DNA of 64,000 bases from Aeromicrobium wangtongii (lineage in GTDB: Bacteria > Actinomycetota > Actinomycetes > Propionibacteriales > Nocardioidaceae). This document shows, one piece after another, positions 34,253-41,634 of this stretch; within the stretch, counting starts at the first letter, position 1, and each line of letters opens with the position of its first letter. The position numbers were made by a program, and so were the translations under genes. Location of the stretch: the NCBI RefSeq assembly GCF_024584515.1, contig NZ_CP102173.1, forward strand, positions 620,001 through 684,000, in the 5' to 3' direction. The notes beneath the pieces are model-generated. The model saw only the letters and a list, made by a program, of their open reading frames with translations, searched no databases and was not told the origin of the DNA.

Positions 34253-34986
34253 GGAGTGCGCCGGTCAGGATCCTGGTCGTCAACCCCAACTCCACGGAGT
34301 CGATGACCGCCTCGATCGGCGCGTGTGCCCGGGCCGTCGCCGGCCCGGGCACGCTCGTCGAGGCGGTCAGCCCCGACGGCGGTCCGGTCTCGATCGAGAG
34401 CCACGTGGAGGAGGCGCTGAGCGTCCCGGGCGTGCTGGCGCAGATCGCCGCGGGGGAGCGGGACGGGGCGGACGCCTTCGTGATCGCGTGCTTCGGCGAC
34501 CCCGGCCTGCTCGCGGCGCGCGAGCTGGCCACCGGCCCGGTCATCGGCATCGCGGAGGCGGCGATGCGCTCGGCGGCGTACCTGGGGCGCGGGTTCAGCG
34601 TCGTCACGACGTTGGAGCGCACCGTGGGCCACACGTGGGACCTGGCCCGCGCGTACGGGCTGGAGCGCCACTGCCTCGGCGTGCACGCGACGGGCATCCC
34701 GGTGGTGGAGCTCGAGACCGATCCGGTGGCGTACGCGACGGTGCTCGGGGCGGCGCGGGCCGCGATGGACACCGACGGCTCGGACGTCATCGTGCTGGGC
34801 TGCGCGGGCATGGCCGATCTGTGCGCGCGGCTCCAGGACGACCTGGGCGTGCCGGTCGTCGACGGCGTCGCGGCGGCGACCGTCATGGCCCGATCGCTGG
34901 TCGAGCTGGGTCTCACCACCAGTGGGCGCAGCGAGTTCGCGCCGCCCAAGCAGGCGCCGGTCGGCCAGGGACGCGGCTGCCACTAG
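34249..34986 (+). CDS. Asp/Glu/hydantoin racemase family protein, probable allantoin racemase
   Basis: The 245-residue protein starts at the ATG of an ATGA overlap with the permease gene. Two catalytic cysteines occupy the expected places: Cys81 in AFVIACFGDPG and Cys185 in VIVLGCAGMADL. The N-terminal RILVVNPNSTESMT is the hydantoin-racemase signature. Klebsiella HpxA, an allantoin racemase, belongs to this family. Paired with a transporter, it would convert imported (R)-allantoin to the (S) form. Substrate assignment is by context. Confidence 0.82.
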   Translation: MRSAPVRILVVNPNSTESMTASIGACARAVAGPGTLVEAVSPDGGPVSIESHVEEALSVPGVLAQIAAGERDGADAFVIACFGDPGLLAARELATGPVIGIAEAAMRSAAYLGRGFSVVTTLERTVGHTWDLARAYGLERHCLGVHATGIPVVELETDPVAYATVLGAARAAMDTDGSDVIVLGCAGMADLCARLQDDLGVPVVDGVAAATVMARSLVELGLTTSGRSEFAPPKQAPVGQGRGCH

Positions 34987-34989
34987 GTT
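34984..34989 (+). promoter_or_regulatory. -10 box (TAGGTT) of a probable leaderless promoter for ispE
   Basis: The box begins at the racemase stop codon (TAG 34984-34986) and ends 6 nt before GTG 34996. This places ispE under its own promoter despite its closeness to the purine island, and argues for GTG 34996 over GTG 34990. Confidence 0.5.
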
Positions 34990-34995
34990 GTGACG

Positions 34996-35913
34996 GTGAG
35001 CTCAGCCAACGTCCGCGTCCCCGCCAAGATCAACCTGTGCCTGGGTGTCGGGCCGGTCCGCGATGACGGCTACCACCCGTTGGCCACGGTGTACCAGGCG
35101 GTCGACCTGCACGACGAGGTGCGCGCCGCGGTCCGCGACGACGACCGGATCACCGTCACGGTGCACACCGACCTGGACGCGCGCAGCGAGATCGCGGTCG
35201 TCCCCGAGGACGACGACAACCTGGCGGTCAAGGCCGCGCGTCTGCTGCGCGAGCGGACGGGTGTGTCGGCCGGCGCCGACCTGGCGATCCGCAAGGTCAT
35301 CCCGGTGGCGGGCGGCATGGCCGGCGGATCGGCCGACGCCGCGGCGGCGCTCGTGGCGTGCAACGATGCCTGGGGCACCGGTCTGAGCCGGGCCGAGCTG
35401 GAAGAGCTCGCGGCCCAGCTCGGCAGCGACGTCCCGTTCCTGTTGCACGGTGGCAACGCGATCGGCGGCGGACGCGGCGAGACCGTCAGCCCGGTGCTGG
35501 CCCGTGGCTCGTACCACTGGGTCTTCGCGATGGCCGATCACGGATTGTCGACCAAGGCCGTGTTCGCCGAGTTCGACCGGATCAACGCCGGCTCCCAGGT
35601 CCCCGACCCGGTGGTGCCCGATGCGCTGCTGTCCGCGCTGCGCGCCGGGGACGCCGTGGCGCTCGGCCAGGCGCTGTCCAACGACCTGACCGAGGCGGCG
35701 CTGTCGCTGCGCCCCGAGCTGGCCGACACCCTGGCCATCGGCATCGAGGCCGGCGCGCTCGGCGCGATCTTGTCGGGCTCCGGCCCGACGGCGCTGTTCC
35801 TGGCCTCCGACGAGCAGAACAGCCTCGACATCGCCTTCGCCCTGACCAGCGCCTCAGGCTGCGCCGACGTCGTCCAGTCCCGCGGCCCCGTCGCCGGCGC
35901 CCGCTTGATCTGA
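34996..35913 (+). CDS. ispE: 4-diphosphocytidyl-2-C-methyl-D-erythritol kinase
   Basis: The 305-residue GHMP kinase phosphorylates CDP-methylerythritol in the non-mevalonate isoprenoid pathway. It has the N-terminal VRVPAKINLCLGV, the ATP-binding glycine-rich PVAGGMAGGSADAAAAL and the C-terminal LSGSGPTALFLA motif, plus GSDVPFLLHGG. In most actinobacteria ispE follows ksgA; here 20 kb of purine genes separate them. A 7-bp hairpin (35915-35936) and the left palindrome of the nuclease-like gene follow the stop codon. Confidence 0.94.
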   Translation: MSSANVRVPAKINLCLGVGPVRDDGYHPLATVYQAVDLHDEVRAAVRDDDRITVTVHTDLDARSEIAVVPEDDDNLAVKAARLLRERTGVSAGADLAIRKVIPVAGGMAGGSADAAAALVACNDAWGTGLSRAELEELAAQLGSDVPFLLHGGNAIGGGRGETVSPVLARGSYHWVFAMADHGLSTKAVFAEFDRINAGSQVPDPVVPDALLSALRAGDAVALGQALSNDLTEAALSLRPELADTLAIGIEAGALGAILSGSGPTALFLASDEQNSLDIAFALTSASGCADVVQSRGPVAGARLI

Positions 35914-35914
35914 C

Positions 35915-35936
35915 CCCACCCGCACCCAAGGGTGGG
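35915..35936 (+). terminator. Small hairpin after ispE
   Basis: CCCACCC at 35915-35921 pairs with GGGTGGG at 35930-35936 around an 8-nt loop, directly after the ispE stop. There is no T run. A similar C-rich/G-rich pair follows the ABC-F stop codon on the other side of the palindrome-flanked gene. Confidence 0.45.
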
Positions 35937-35991
35937 ACCGAGGATGAGGGTTTTGGGCAGCTGGGGCTACCGCGAACCCTCATCGTCGATC
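35936..35991. repeat. Left 56-bp palindromic repeat flanking the AbiEi/DUF559 gene
   Basis: The arms 35936-35952 and 35975-35991 pair at 15 of 17 positions, enclosing a 22-nt centre with a smaller stem (GGCAGC region against GCTACC) and a TGGG loop. The element matches the reverse complement of 36950-37005 at 50 of 56 positions. Its last two bases are the end of the nuclease-like gene's stop codon on the minus strand. Confidence 0.85.
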
Positions 35992-36862
35992 ACGCTGCGC
36001 GCCAGCCGAGGGCCAGGAACATGCGGGTGAGCTGGTGGGTGACGAGCTGTGGCTCGTGACGGATGGCGTACGAGCTGAAGATCAGCAGCCGCCGGCCGCC
36101 GATGACGATCTCGTTGCCGCGCAGCAGATCGGCGTCCCAGCGGGCGACCTCCTGGTGCGGCGTGCCGTGCACCTCGACGGAGAACGCGAACGCGTCCCAT
36201 GCCGCATCGAGGAAGTAGTGCCCGTCCGGGCCCTGGATCTTTCGCTGCCGGGTCGGGGCGGGCAGCCCGGCGGCGCGACGGATGTCGTCGAAGTCCCGCT
36301 CCGGCAGCGACTGGATGCCGCCCGTCCCGTCGAGGATCGACTCGCGGATCAGCCCACGGCGCCGGCACATCCCCCGCCGGTCGAGCGTCTGGTGCAGGCG
36401 CGCCGCGTTGACCAGGCCCTGCTGCATCGCGGCCAGGACGATCGTGCGGGCGTACCGGTCGGTCTCGCACCAGCTGGCAGCGTCGATCACGCTGCGTGCC
36501 GCGCGGGTGCGCCGCGGCTCCTTGAACGGGTGGACGTCTGCGGTGCCGAGATCGGTGCTGAAATGGGTCACGAGGGACGGGACGCTTGGCCGGGCGGCGC
36601 CCTCGGGGAGGACGACGAACGTCGAGTCGCTGGCAAAGCCGGTGAACCCGTCGTGCCGCAGCGCGCTCAGGCCGCCCAGCGCCGAGGCCGGCGCGCACAG
36701 GGTGAGCGCCACGAGCTCCTGCTCGTCCGGCGAGAGGGGACCCGAATGGGTCACCACCACGCCGCGGTGCGGGGACTGCCACCTGCCGGTCGCGATCGCA
36801 TGACGGACCGCGCCGCGCCCATAGGCAGCCACGAGCTCCGCGGTCCGGAAGACGGTTCTCAT
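35990..36862 (-). CDS. AbiEi-type winged-helix / DUF559 nuclease-like protein
   Basis: This 290-residue protein has an N-terminal AbiEi-like winged-helix region (FRTAELVAAYGRGAVRHAI and a WQSPHRGVVV wing) and a C-terminal DUF559/Vsr-like domain of the PD-(D/E)XK fold: GHYFLDAAWD (Asp), FSVEVHGTPHQE (Glu, with His in place of Lys), then RWDADLLRGNEI. No toxin-type partner gene lies beside it. It stands alone between inverted 56-bp palindromes, the left one touching its stop codon. I chose ATG 36862; ATG 36886 adds eight residues. Function is unknown: it may be a nuclease that mobilises the flanking palindromes, or an orphan antitoxin-like protein. Confidence 0.75.
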   Translation of the reverse strand: MRTVFRTAELVAAYGRGAVRHAIATGRWQSPHRGVVVTHSGPLSPDEQELVALTLCAPASALGGLSALRHDGFTGFASDSTFVVLPEGAARPSVPSLVTHFSTDLGTADVHPFKEPRRTRAARSVIDAASWCETDRYARTIVLAAMQQGLVNAARLHQTLDRRGMCRRRGLIRESILDGTGGIQSLPERDFDDIRRAAGLPAPTRQRKIQGPDGHYFLDAAWDAFAFSVEVHGTPHQEVARWDADLLRGNEIVIGGRRLLIFSSYAIRHEPQLVTHQLTRMFLALGWRAA

Positions 36863-36949
36863 GCGTCGACCCTGTGCGCGGACCATGCTCGGCCGCGAGC
36901 GGCGAGGGCTCGCCTGTGCGCGTCCGGCACCGTGCCGGGGCCTGTGGAC

Positions 36950-37005
36950 GACCGAGGATGAGGGTTATCGGCAGCCCCAGCTACCCAAAACCCTCATCCT
37001 CGGTC
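36950..37005. repeat. Right 56-bp palindromic repeat flanking the AbiEi/DUF559 gene
   Basis: The arms 36950-36966 and 36989-37005 are perfectly complementary over 17 bp, with a 22-nt centre containing the smaller stem GGTAGC/GCTGCC (minus strand) and a TGGG loop. It lies 16 bp past the ABC-F stop codon and 87 bp before the nuclease-like gene's start. Its orientation is opposite to the left copy. Confidence 0.88.
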
Positions 37006-37021
37006 CCCCCGCAGGGGTGGG

Positions 37022-38806
37022 TCAGCTCTCGAGGAGCTCGGTCAGCTCGAGCCAGCGCTCCTCGTGGGTCGCGACCTGCGCCTCGAGGTCCTTGACCTCG
37101 TTCGAGCGGGCGAGCAGCCCCGGGACGTCCGCGGGGTCGTGCTCGGCCAGCTCGGCGTGCAGCGCATCGATCCGCGCGGTCAGCTTGGCCATCTTGCGCT
37201 CGATCGAGCCGACCTCCTTGCGCGTGGTGCGCTCCTCGGCGCTCGACAGCTTGGACGCCTTGACGTGCCCTGCGGTGGACGGGTTCGACGCGGCGGGGGA
37301 GTCCTGCTCCTTGCGCAGGCGCAGGTATTGGTCGACGCCACCGGGCAGGTGCCGCAGGTGGCCGTCGAGGATCGCGTACTGCTGATCGGTGATGCGCTCG
37401 AGCAGGTAGCGGTCGTGGGAGACGACGAGCAGCGTCCCGGGCCAGGAGTCCAGCAGGTCCTCCATCGCCGCGAGCATGTCGGTGTCCAGGTCGTTGGTCG
37501 GCTCGTCGAGCACCAGGACGTTCGGCTCGTCGAGCAGGATCAGCAGCAGCTGCAGACGGCGCTTCTGCCCACCGGACAGATCGCGCACAGGAGTCGACAT
37601 CTGCGCGCTGGAGAAGCCGAGGCGCTCCAGCAGCTGCGAGGGCGTCATCTCCTTGCCGCCGGAGACATACGCCGTGCGCTGGCGTCCGACGACGTCACTG
37701 ACCCGGTCGGCGCCGACGTCCTTGAGCTCGTTGAGCTCCTGCGTCAGCGTCACGACCTTGACGGTCTTGCCCTTCTTGACCCGGCCGGTCGTCGGCTCGA
37801 CCTTGCCGGTCACCAGGCCCAGCAGCGTCGACTTGCCGGCGCCGTTGGCGCCCAGGATGCCGGTGCGCTCACCGGGCCCGATGCGCCACTCGACGCCCTT
37901 GAGCACCTGCTTGTCGCCGTACGACACCGAGACGTCGAGGATGTCGACGACGTCCTTGCCCAGGCGCGAGGTGGCCATCTGCTTGAGCTGGATCGGGTCG
38001 CGCGGCGGCGGCTCGTTGGCGATCAGCTCATTGGCCGCGTCGATGCGGAACTTCGGCTTGGACGTCCGCGCGGGCGCGCCGCGCCGCAGCCACGCCAGCT
38101 CCTTGCGCATCAGGTTCTGCCGCTTGGACTCGGTCGCCGAGGCGTGCCGGTCGCGCTCCACCCGCTGCAGGATGTAGGCCGCGTAGCCGCCCTCGAAGGG
38201 CTCGACGATGCCGTCGTGCACCTCCCACGTCGCGGTGCAGACCTCGTCGAGGAACCAGCGGTCGTGGGTCACCACGAGCAGGCCGCCGGCATTGGCCGAC
38301 CACCGAGACTTCAGGTGCCCGGCGAGCCAGGTGATGCCCTCGACGTCGAGGTGGTTGGTGGGCTCGTCCAGGAACAGGACGTCGTCGTCGCCGACCAGCA
38401 GCCGGGCGAGGGCGACGCGACGGCGCTGTCCGCCCGACAGCGTGCCGACCGTGGCGTCCCACGGGATGTCGGAGACCAGGCCGCCGATGACGTCGCGGAT
38501 CTTCGGGTCCCCGGCCCACTCGTAGTCCTGCTTGTCGCCGACGATCGCGTGACCGACCGTGCCGTCCTGGTCGAGCGTGTCGGTCTGGTCGAGCATCCCG
38601 ATCGTCACCCCGCCGCGGGTCGTGACGCGCCCGGAGTCGGGCTGCAGGGTCCCGGCGAAGATGCGCAGGAGCGTCGACTTGCCGTCGCCGTTGCGTCCGA
38701 CGATGCCGATCCGGTCGCCCTCGTCGATGCCGATGGTGACCGACTCGAAGACGGTCTTGGTGGGGAAGTCGAGCGCGATCTGTTCCACGCCGAGAAGATG
38801 AGCCAC
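37022..38806 (-). CDS. ABC-F family ATPase (Uup/EttA-like)
   Basis: The 594-residue protein has two ATPase domains and no membrane segment. Domain 1: Walker A GIVGRNGDGKSTLLRI, signature LSGGQRRRVALARLL, Walker B LFLDEPTNHLD. A linker of about 60 residues follows, then domain 2: ILGANGAGKSTLLGLV, LSGGQKRRLQLLLIL and LVLDEPTNDLD. The C-terminal 90 residues are Lys/Glu-rich and probably coiled coil, as in Uup. ABC-F proteins act on the ribosome or on branched DNA; drug resistance cannot be claimed. A downstream partner of ispE in many actinobacteria, it faces the other way here. Confidence 0.92.
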   Translation of the reverse strand: MAHLLGVEQIALDFPTKTVFESVTIGIDEGDRIGIVGRNGDGKSTLLRIFAGTLQPDSGRVTTRGGVTIGMLDQTDTLDQDGTVGHAIVGDKQDYEWAGDPKIRDVIGGLVSDIPWDATVGTLSGGQRRRVALARLLVGDDDVLFLDEPTNHLDVEGITWLAGHLKSRWSANAGGLLVVTHDRWFLDEVCTATWEVHDGIVEPFEGGYAAYILQRVERDRHASATESKRQNLMRKELAWLRRGAPARTSKPKFRIDAANELIANEPPPRDPIQLKQMATSRLGKDVVDILDVSVSYGDKQVLKGVEWRIGPGERTGILGANGAGKSTLLGLVTGKVEPTTGRVKKGKTVKVVTLTQELNELKDVGADRVSDVVGRQRTAYVSGGKEMTPSQLLERLGFSSAQMSTPVRDLSGGQKRRLQLLLILLDEPNVLVLDEPTNDLDTDMLAAMEDLLDSWPGTLLVVSHDRYLLERITDQQYAILDGHLRHLPGGVDQYLRLRKEQDSPAASNPSTAGHVKASKLSSAEERTTRKEVGSIERKMAKLTARIDALHAELAEHDPADVPGLLARSNEVKDLEAQVATHEERWLELTELLES

Positions 38807-38840
38807 CGCACGAGTCTAGGCGGCGGCCGGTGAGCCGCGC

Positions 38841-39329
38841 TCAGCGGTCGAATGGTTGGGACAGCTTGCGCAGCGCATCGGCGAGCTGGGTCGCCTCCGA
38901 GGGCGTGAGCCCGGCCAGCAGCTGCTTCTCCGCGAGGAGCAGCGCGTCGAGGGCGCCGTCGACGGCGGCACGCCCCTGGTCGGTCAGGCGGACCTGGACG
39001 CCGCGCCGGTCGGCGGGGTCGGGCAGGCGCTCGACCAGGTGCTTGCGGACGAGGCGGTCGACCCGGTTGGTCATGGTGCCGCTGGTCACGAGCGTCTCCT
39101 GCACGAGCTGCCCGGGAGACAGCTGGTAGGGCTCGCCGGCGCGGCGCAGCGCCGACAGGACGTCGAACTCCGACGACTCCAGGCCCTGGTCGGCGAAGGC
39201 GGCCTTGCGGGCCCGGTCCAGGTGGATGGCGAGGCGGGTCACGCGGCTCAGGACGTGCATCGGGGAGACGTCCATGTCGGGACGCTCGTGCTGCCATGCG
39301 GCGATCAGCCGGTCGACGTCGTCCTCCAT
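38841..39329 (-). CDS. MarR-family transcriptional regulator
   Basis: A 162-residue winged-helix regulator with the MarR core: SSEFDVLSALRRAG, LVQETLVTSGTMTNRVDRLV (recognition helix) and LVERLPDPADRRGVQVRLTDQG (the DRR wing). The ATG 39329 is 6 nt after a TAGGCT -10 box on the minus strand (39336-39341), so it is probably leaderless. An inverted-repeat operator at 39341-39363 abuts that box and lies in the shared region with the divergent amidase gene, suggesting self-repression and control of the amidase. Confidence 0.9.
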   Translation of the reverse strand: MEDDVDRLIAAWQHERPDMDVSPMHVLSRVTRLAIHLDRARKAAFADQGLESSEFDVLSALRRAGEPYQLSPGQLVQETLVTSGTMTNRVDRLVRKHLVERLPDPADRRGVQVRLTDQGRAAVDGALDALLLAEKQLLAGLTPSEATQLADALRKLSQPFDR

Positions 39330-39340
39330 GGGGTGAGCCT

Positions 39341-39388
39341 ATCAAGAATCTTGATGTCGAGATTGTTTGCGCGGTAGGGCGGTAGGTT
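39341..39388. promoter_or_regulatory. MarR-type operator and amidase -10 box in the marR-amidase divergent region
   Basis: Two overlapping palindromes are seen: ATCAAGAATCTTGAT at 39341-39355 (7-bp arms) and ATCTTGATGTCGAGAT at 39348-39363, which is close to the ATCTnGA-N2-TCnAGAT form bound by many MarR proteins. TAGGTT at 39383-39388 is 6 nt before the amidase ATG at 39395. The operator would cover the -35 area of the amidase and touch the -10 box of marR. Confidence 0.6.
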
Positions 39389-39394
39389 GCGCCC

Positions 39395-40732
39395 ATGGAC
39401 GCACCCGAGGCCGTCATGGCCGGACCCACCCGTCAGTCCGAGCTGCTCGCCTCCGGCGCGTTGACGTCCCGGGAGCTCACCGAGGCGACCCTCGCGGCGA
39501 TCGAACGGGAGAACCCGGCCATCAACGCGGTCGTGCGGATGCTGTCCGACGAGGCCATGGCCGCCGCGGACGAGGCGGACCGCCGTCGTGCGGCAGGGGA
39601 GGACCTGCCGCTGCTGGGCGTGCCGATCGTCGTGAAGGACGATCTCGCCGTCGCGGGTCACACCACGGGTCTCGGCTCACGGGCGATGCTCCGCCCCGCC
39701 TCCCAGGACAGCGACCTGGTCGCCGCGCTGCGGGCCGAGGGCATGGTCGTCGTGGCCAAGTCCACCCTGCCCGAGCTGGCCATCTTCGGGTTCACCGAGT
39801 CCGCCGCGACCGGGGTGACCCGCAACCCGCACCACCACCGCCACACGCCCGGTGGCTCGTCCGGGGGCTCCGCCGCGCTCGTGGCCGCCGGGGCGGTCGG
39901 CATCGCGACGGCGTCCGACGGGGCCGGCTCGATCCGCATCCCGGCCGCGTGCTGCGGGCTCGTCGGCTTCAAGCCGACCCACGGGACGATGCCGAGCTCG
40001 GGTGGCTGGTACGGCCTGTCGACGCAGGGCGGCCTCGCCCGGCGCGTCGCGGACAGCGCCCTGTTCCTCGACACCGTCGGGACGTTCCCGACCTCGCTCG
40101 TCGCCGCGGCCCTGACCGATCCGGAGCCCTTGCGGATCGGCATGTCGTTCAGCGCCTCGGCCGCGACCCGAGCCGCTCCGCTCGACCCGCAGGTCCGGGC
40201 GACGGTGCAGGCGGCGGCCGAGACGTTCCGCGCCGCGGGCCACACCGTCACCGAGGTCGACGTGCCGTACGGCCTGGCCGCGAAGGCGCTGACGATCCGC
40301 TACCTCGCGGGCATCCGGGACGGCGCCGACGGCGTCGACCGTCCCGATCTGCTGGAGCCGCGCACCCGCGCCATCGCCCGGCTCGGCCGGCCGTTCGGCG
40401 CGCGTGCGGTCGAGTGGGCCCGGCGCAAGGGACACGAGTGGGGTGGCCGCGTGCACGACGGCCTCGGTGTCGACGTGCTGCTGACGCCCGTCATGTCGGG
40501 CCCGGCGATCGAGGTCGAGCACTGGAAGGGCAAGGGCGGCCTGGCGACGGTGCTCTCGATGAATGCGTTCTATCCCTACACCGCGCAGTGGAACCAGGCC
40601 GGTGTCCCGGCGGTGTCGATGCCGGCCGGCTCGGCCGCGAACGGGTTGCCGCTCGCGGTCCAGCTGATCGGTCGGCGCGGTGACGACGCCCGGCTGATGT
40701 CGTTGGCCGCCCAGCTCGAGCGGAGCGCCTGA
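39395..40732 (+). CDS. Amidase-signature family hydrolase
   Basis: A 445-residue amidase with the catalytic lysine Lys81 (GVPIVVKDDLAVAG), the serine loop HTPGGSSGGSAALVAAG and the nucleophile Ser in SDGAGSIRIPAACCGLVG. The C-terminal part shows WNQAGVPAVSMPAGSA. These enzymes hydrolyse amides in the cytosol; the substrate is unknown. It is divergent from marR and shares a palindromic operator with it. The methyltransferase gene begins at its stop codon (TGATG), so both are probably under the same repressor. Confidence 0.88.
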   Translation: MDAPEAVMAGPTRQSELLASGALTSRELTEATLAAIERENPAINAVVRMLSDEAMAAADEADRRRAAGEDLPLLGVPIVVKDDLAVAGHTTGLGSRAMLRPASQDSDLVAALRAEGMVVVAKSTLPELAIFGFTESAATGVTRNPHHHRHTPGGSSGGSAALVAAGAVGIATASDGAGSIRIPAACCGLVGFKPTHGTMPSSGGWYGLSTQGGLARRVADSALFLDTVGTFPTSLVAAALTDPEPLRIGMSFSASAATRAAPLDPQVRATVQAAAETFRAAGHTVTEVDVPYGLAAKALTIRYLAGIRDGADGVDRPDLLEPRTRAIARLGRPFGARAVEWARRKGHEWGGRVHDGLGVDVLLTPVMSGPAIEVEHWKGKGGLATVLSMNAFYPYTAQWNQAGVPAVSMPAGSAANGLPLAVQLIGRRGDDARLMSLAAQLERSA

Positions 40733-41502
40733 TGCCGGTGTGGGACCCCGCCCGATACCTGCAGTTCGCCGACGACCGCTCGCGCCCCTTCGTCGACCTG
40801 GTCGCGCGGGTGCAGGGCACGCCACGGACCATCGTGGATCTCGGGTGCGGACCCGGGCACCTCACCCAGGTGCTGCGGCACCGGTGGCCCGAGGCGACGG
40901 TGCACGGCGTCGACTCGTCCCCGGAGATGATCGAGCGCGCCCGCAACGACCAGAACGATGATGCCGCGACCTACGAGCTGGCGGACGTCACCACGTGGGC
41001 GCCCGCAGGACCGGTGGATCTGGTCATCTCCAATGCGCTCTTCCAGTGGGTGCCGGATCAGCTCGCGGTGATCGAGCGGCTCGCCGGGCACGTCGCCCCT
41101 GCGGGCACCTTCGCGCTGCAGGTCCCCCGCAACTACGACGCGCCCAGCCACACGCTGCTTCGTGACATCGCCGCCGAGCGGCCCTTCGCGGCCCACACCG
41201 CCGACGTCGTCGCCGACCGGGGGACCGAACCGGCCGCGTACCTCGAGCTGTTCGCCGCGCACGGCTGGGGAGTGGACCTGTGGGAGACGACCTACCTCCA
41301 CGTGCTGGCCGGCGACGACCCCGTTCACGACTGGGTCTCGGGGACGGGCGCACGTCCCTACCTGCAGGCGCTGCCGGACGACCTGCGCGACGCCTTCACC
41401 GGGGCGTACCGCTCGGCCCTGCGCGACGCCTACCCGCGACGGCCGTGGGGGACGGTGTTCCCGTTCCGGCGAACCTTCCTCGTGGCCCGTCGACCGGCCT
41501 GA
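40732..41502 (+). CDS. tam: Trans-aconitate 2-methyltransferase (Tam) family protein
   Basis: This 256-residue SAM-dependent methyltransferase has motif I VDLGCGPGHLTQVL, motif II VHGVDSSPEMIERA and NALFQWVPD, plus the family-specific N-terminus MPVWDPARYLQFADDRSRPF. Tam methylates trans-aconitate, an inhibitor of aconitase formed spontaneously from the TCA intermediate. The start overlaps the amidase stop by one base. Confidence 0.88.
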   Translation: MPVWDPARYLQFADDRSRPFVDLVARVQGTPRTIVDLGCGPGHLTQVLRHRWPEATVHGVDSSPEMIERARNDQNDDAATYELADVTTWAPAGPVDLVISNALFQWVPDQLAVIERLAGHVAPAGTFALQVPRNYDAPSHTLLRDIAAERPFAAHTADVVADRGTEPAAYLELFAAHGWGVDLWETTYLHVLAGDDPVHDWVSGTGARPYLQALPDDLRDAFTGAYRSALRDAYPRRPWGTVFPFRRTFLVARRPA

Positions 41503-41524
41503 CTCCGGTACGCTGGCCGGGCGA

Positions 41525-41603
41525 TCCCCGGTTGGTCTGCCGGCAGGGCCCGCCGCACTTTGAATGCGGACAAGCGACGTAGGTTCGACTCCTACCCGGG
41601 GAG
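41525..41603 (+). tRNA. tRNA-Gln (anticodon TTG)
   Basis: A cloverleaf can be drawn with acceptor TCCCCGG/CCGGGGA, D stem GGTC/GGCC, anticodon stem CCGCA/TGCGG with loop CTTTGAA (anticodon TTG) and T arm GTAGG-TTCGACT-CCTAC. The U1:A72 pair and G discriminator suit glutamine tRNA, and CCA is encoded at 41604-41606. It has an unusual 9-nt variable region and a T rather than A at the start of the D loop, making it 79 nt long. A tRNA-Gln near glmU also occurs in mycobacteria as I recall. Confidence 0.8.
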
Positions 41604-41634
41604 CCAGCAGTCCCGCGTGCCCGGGGCCCCTTGC

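Noticed and set aside
14898-34986. The purine island as an integrated plasmid or prophage
   Set aside because: No integrase, phage structural gene, insertion sequence or flanking att-like repeat was seen; codon use looks like that of the neighbours.
35990-36862. A complete AbiE toxin-antitoxin pair
   Set aside because: No AbiEii-type nucleotidyltransferase gene is adjacent; neighbours are ispE and ABC-F.
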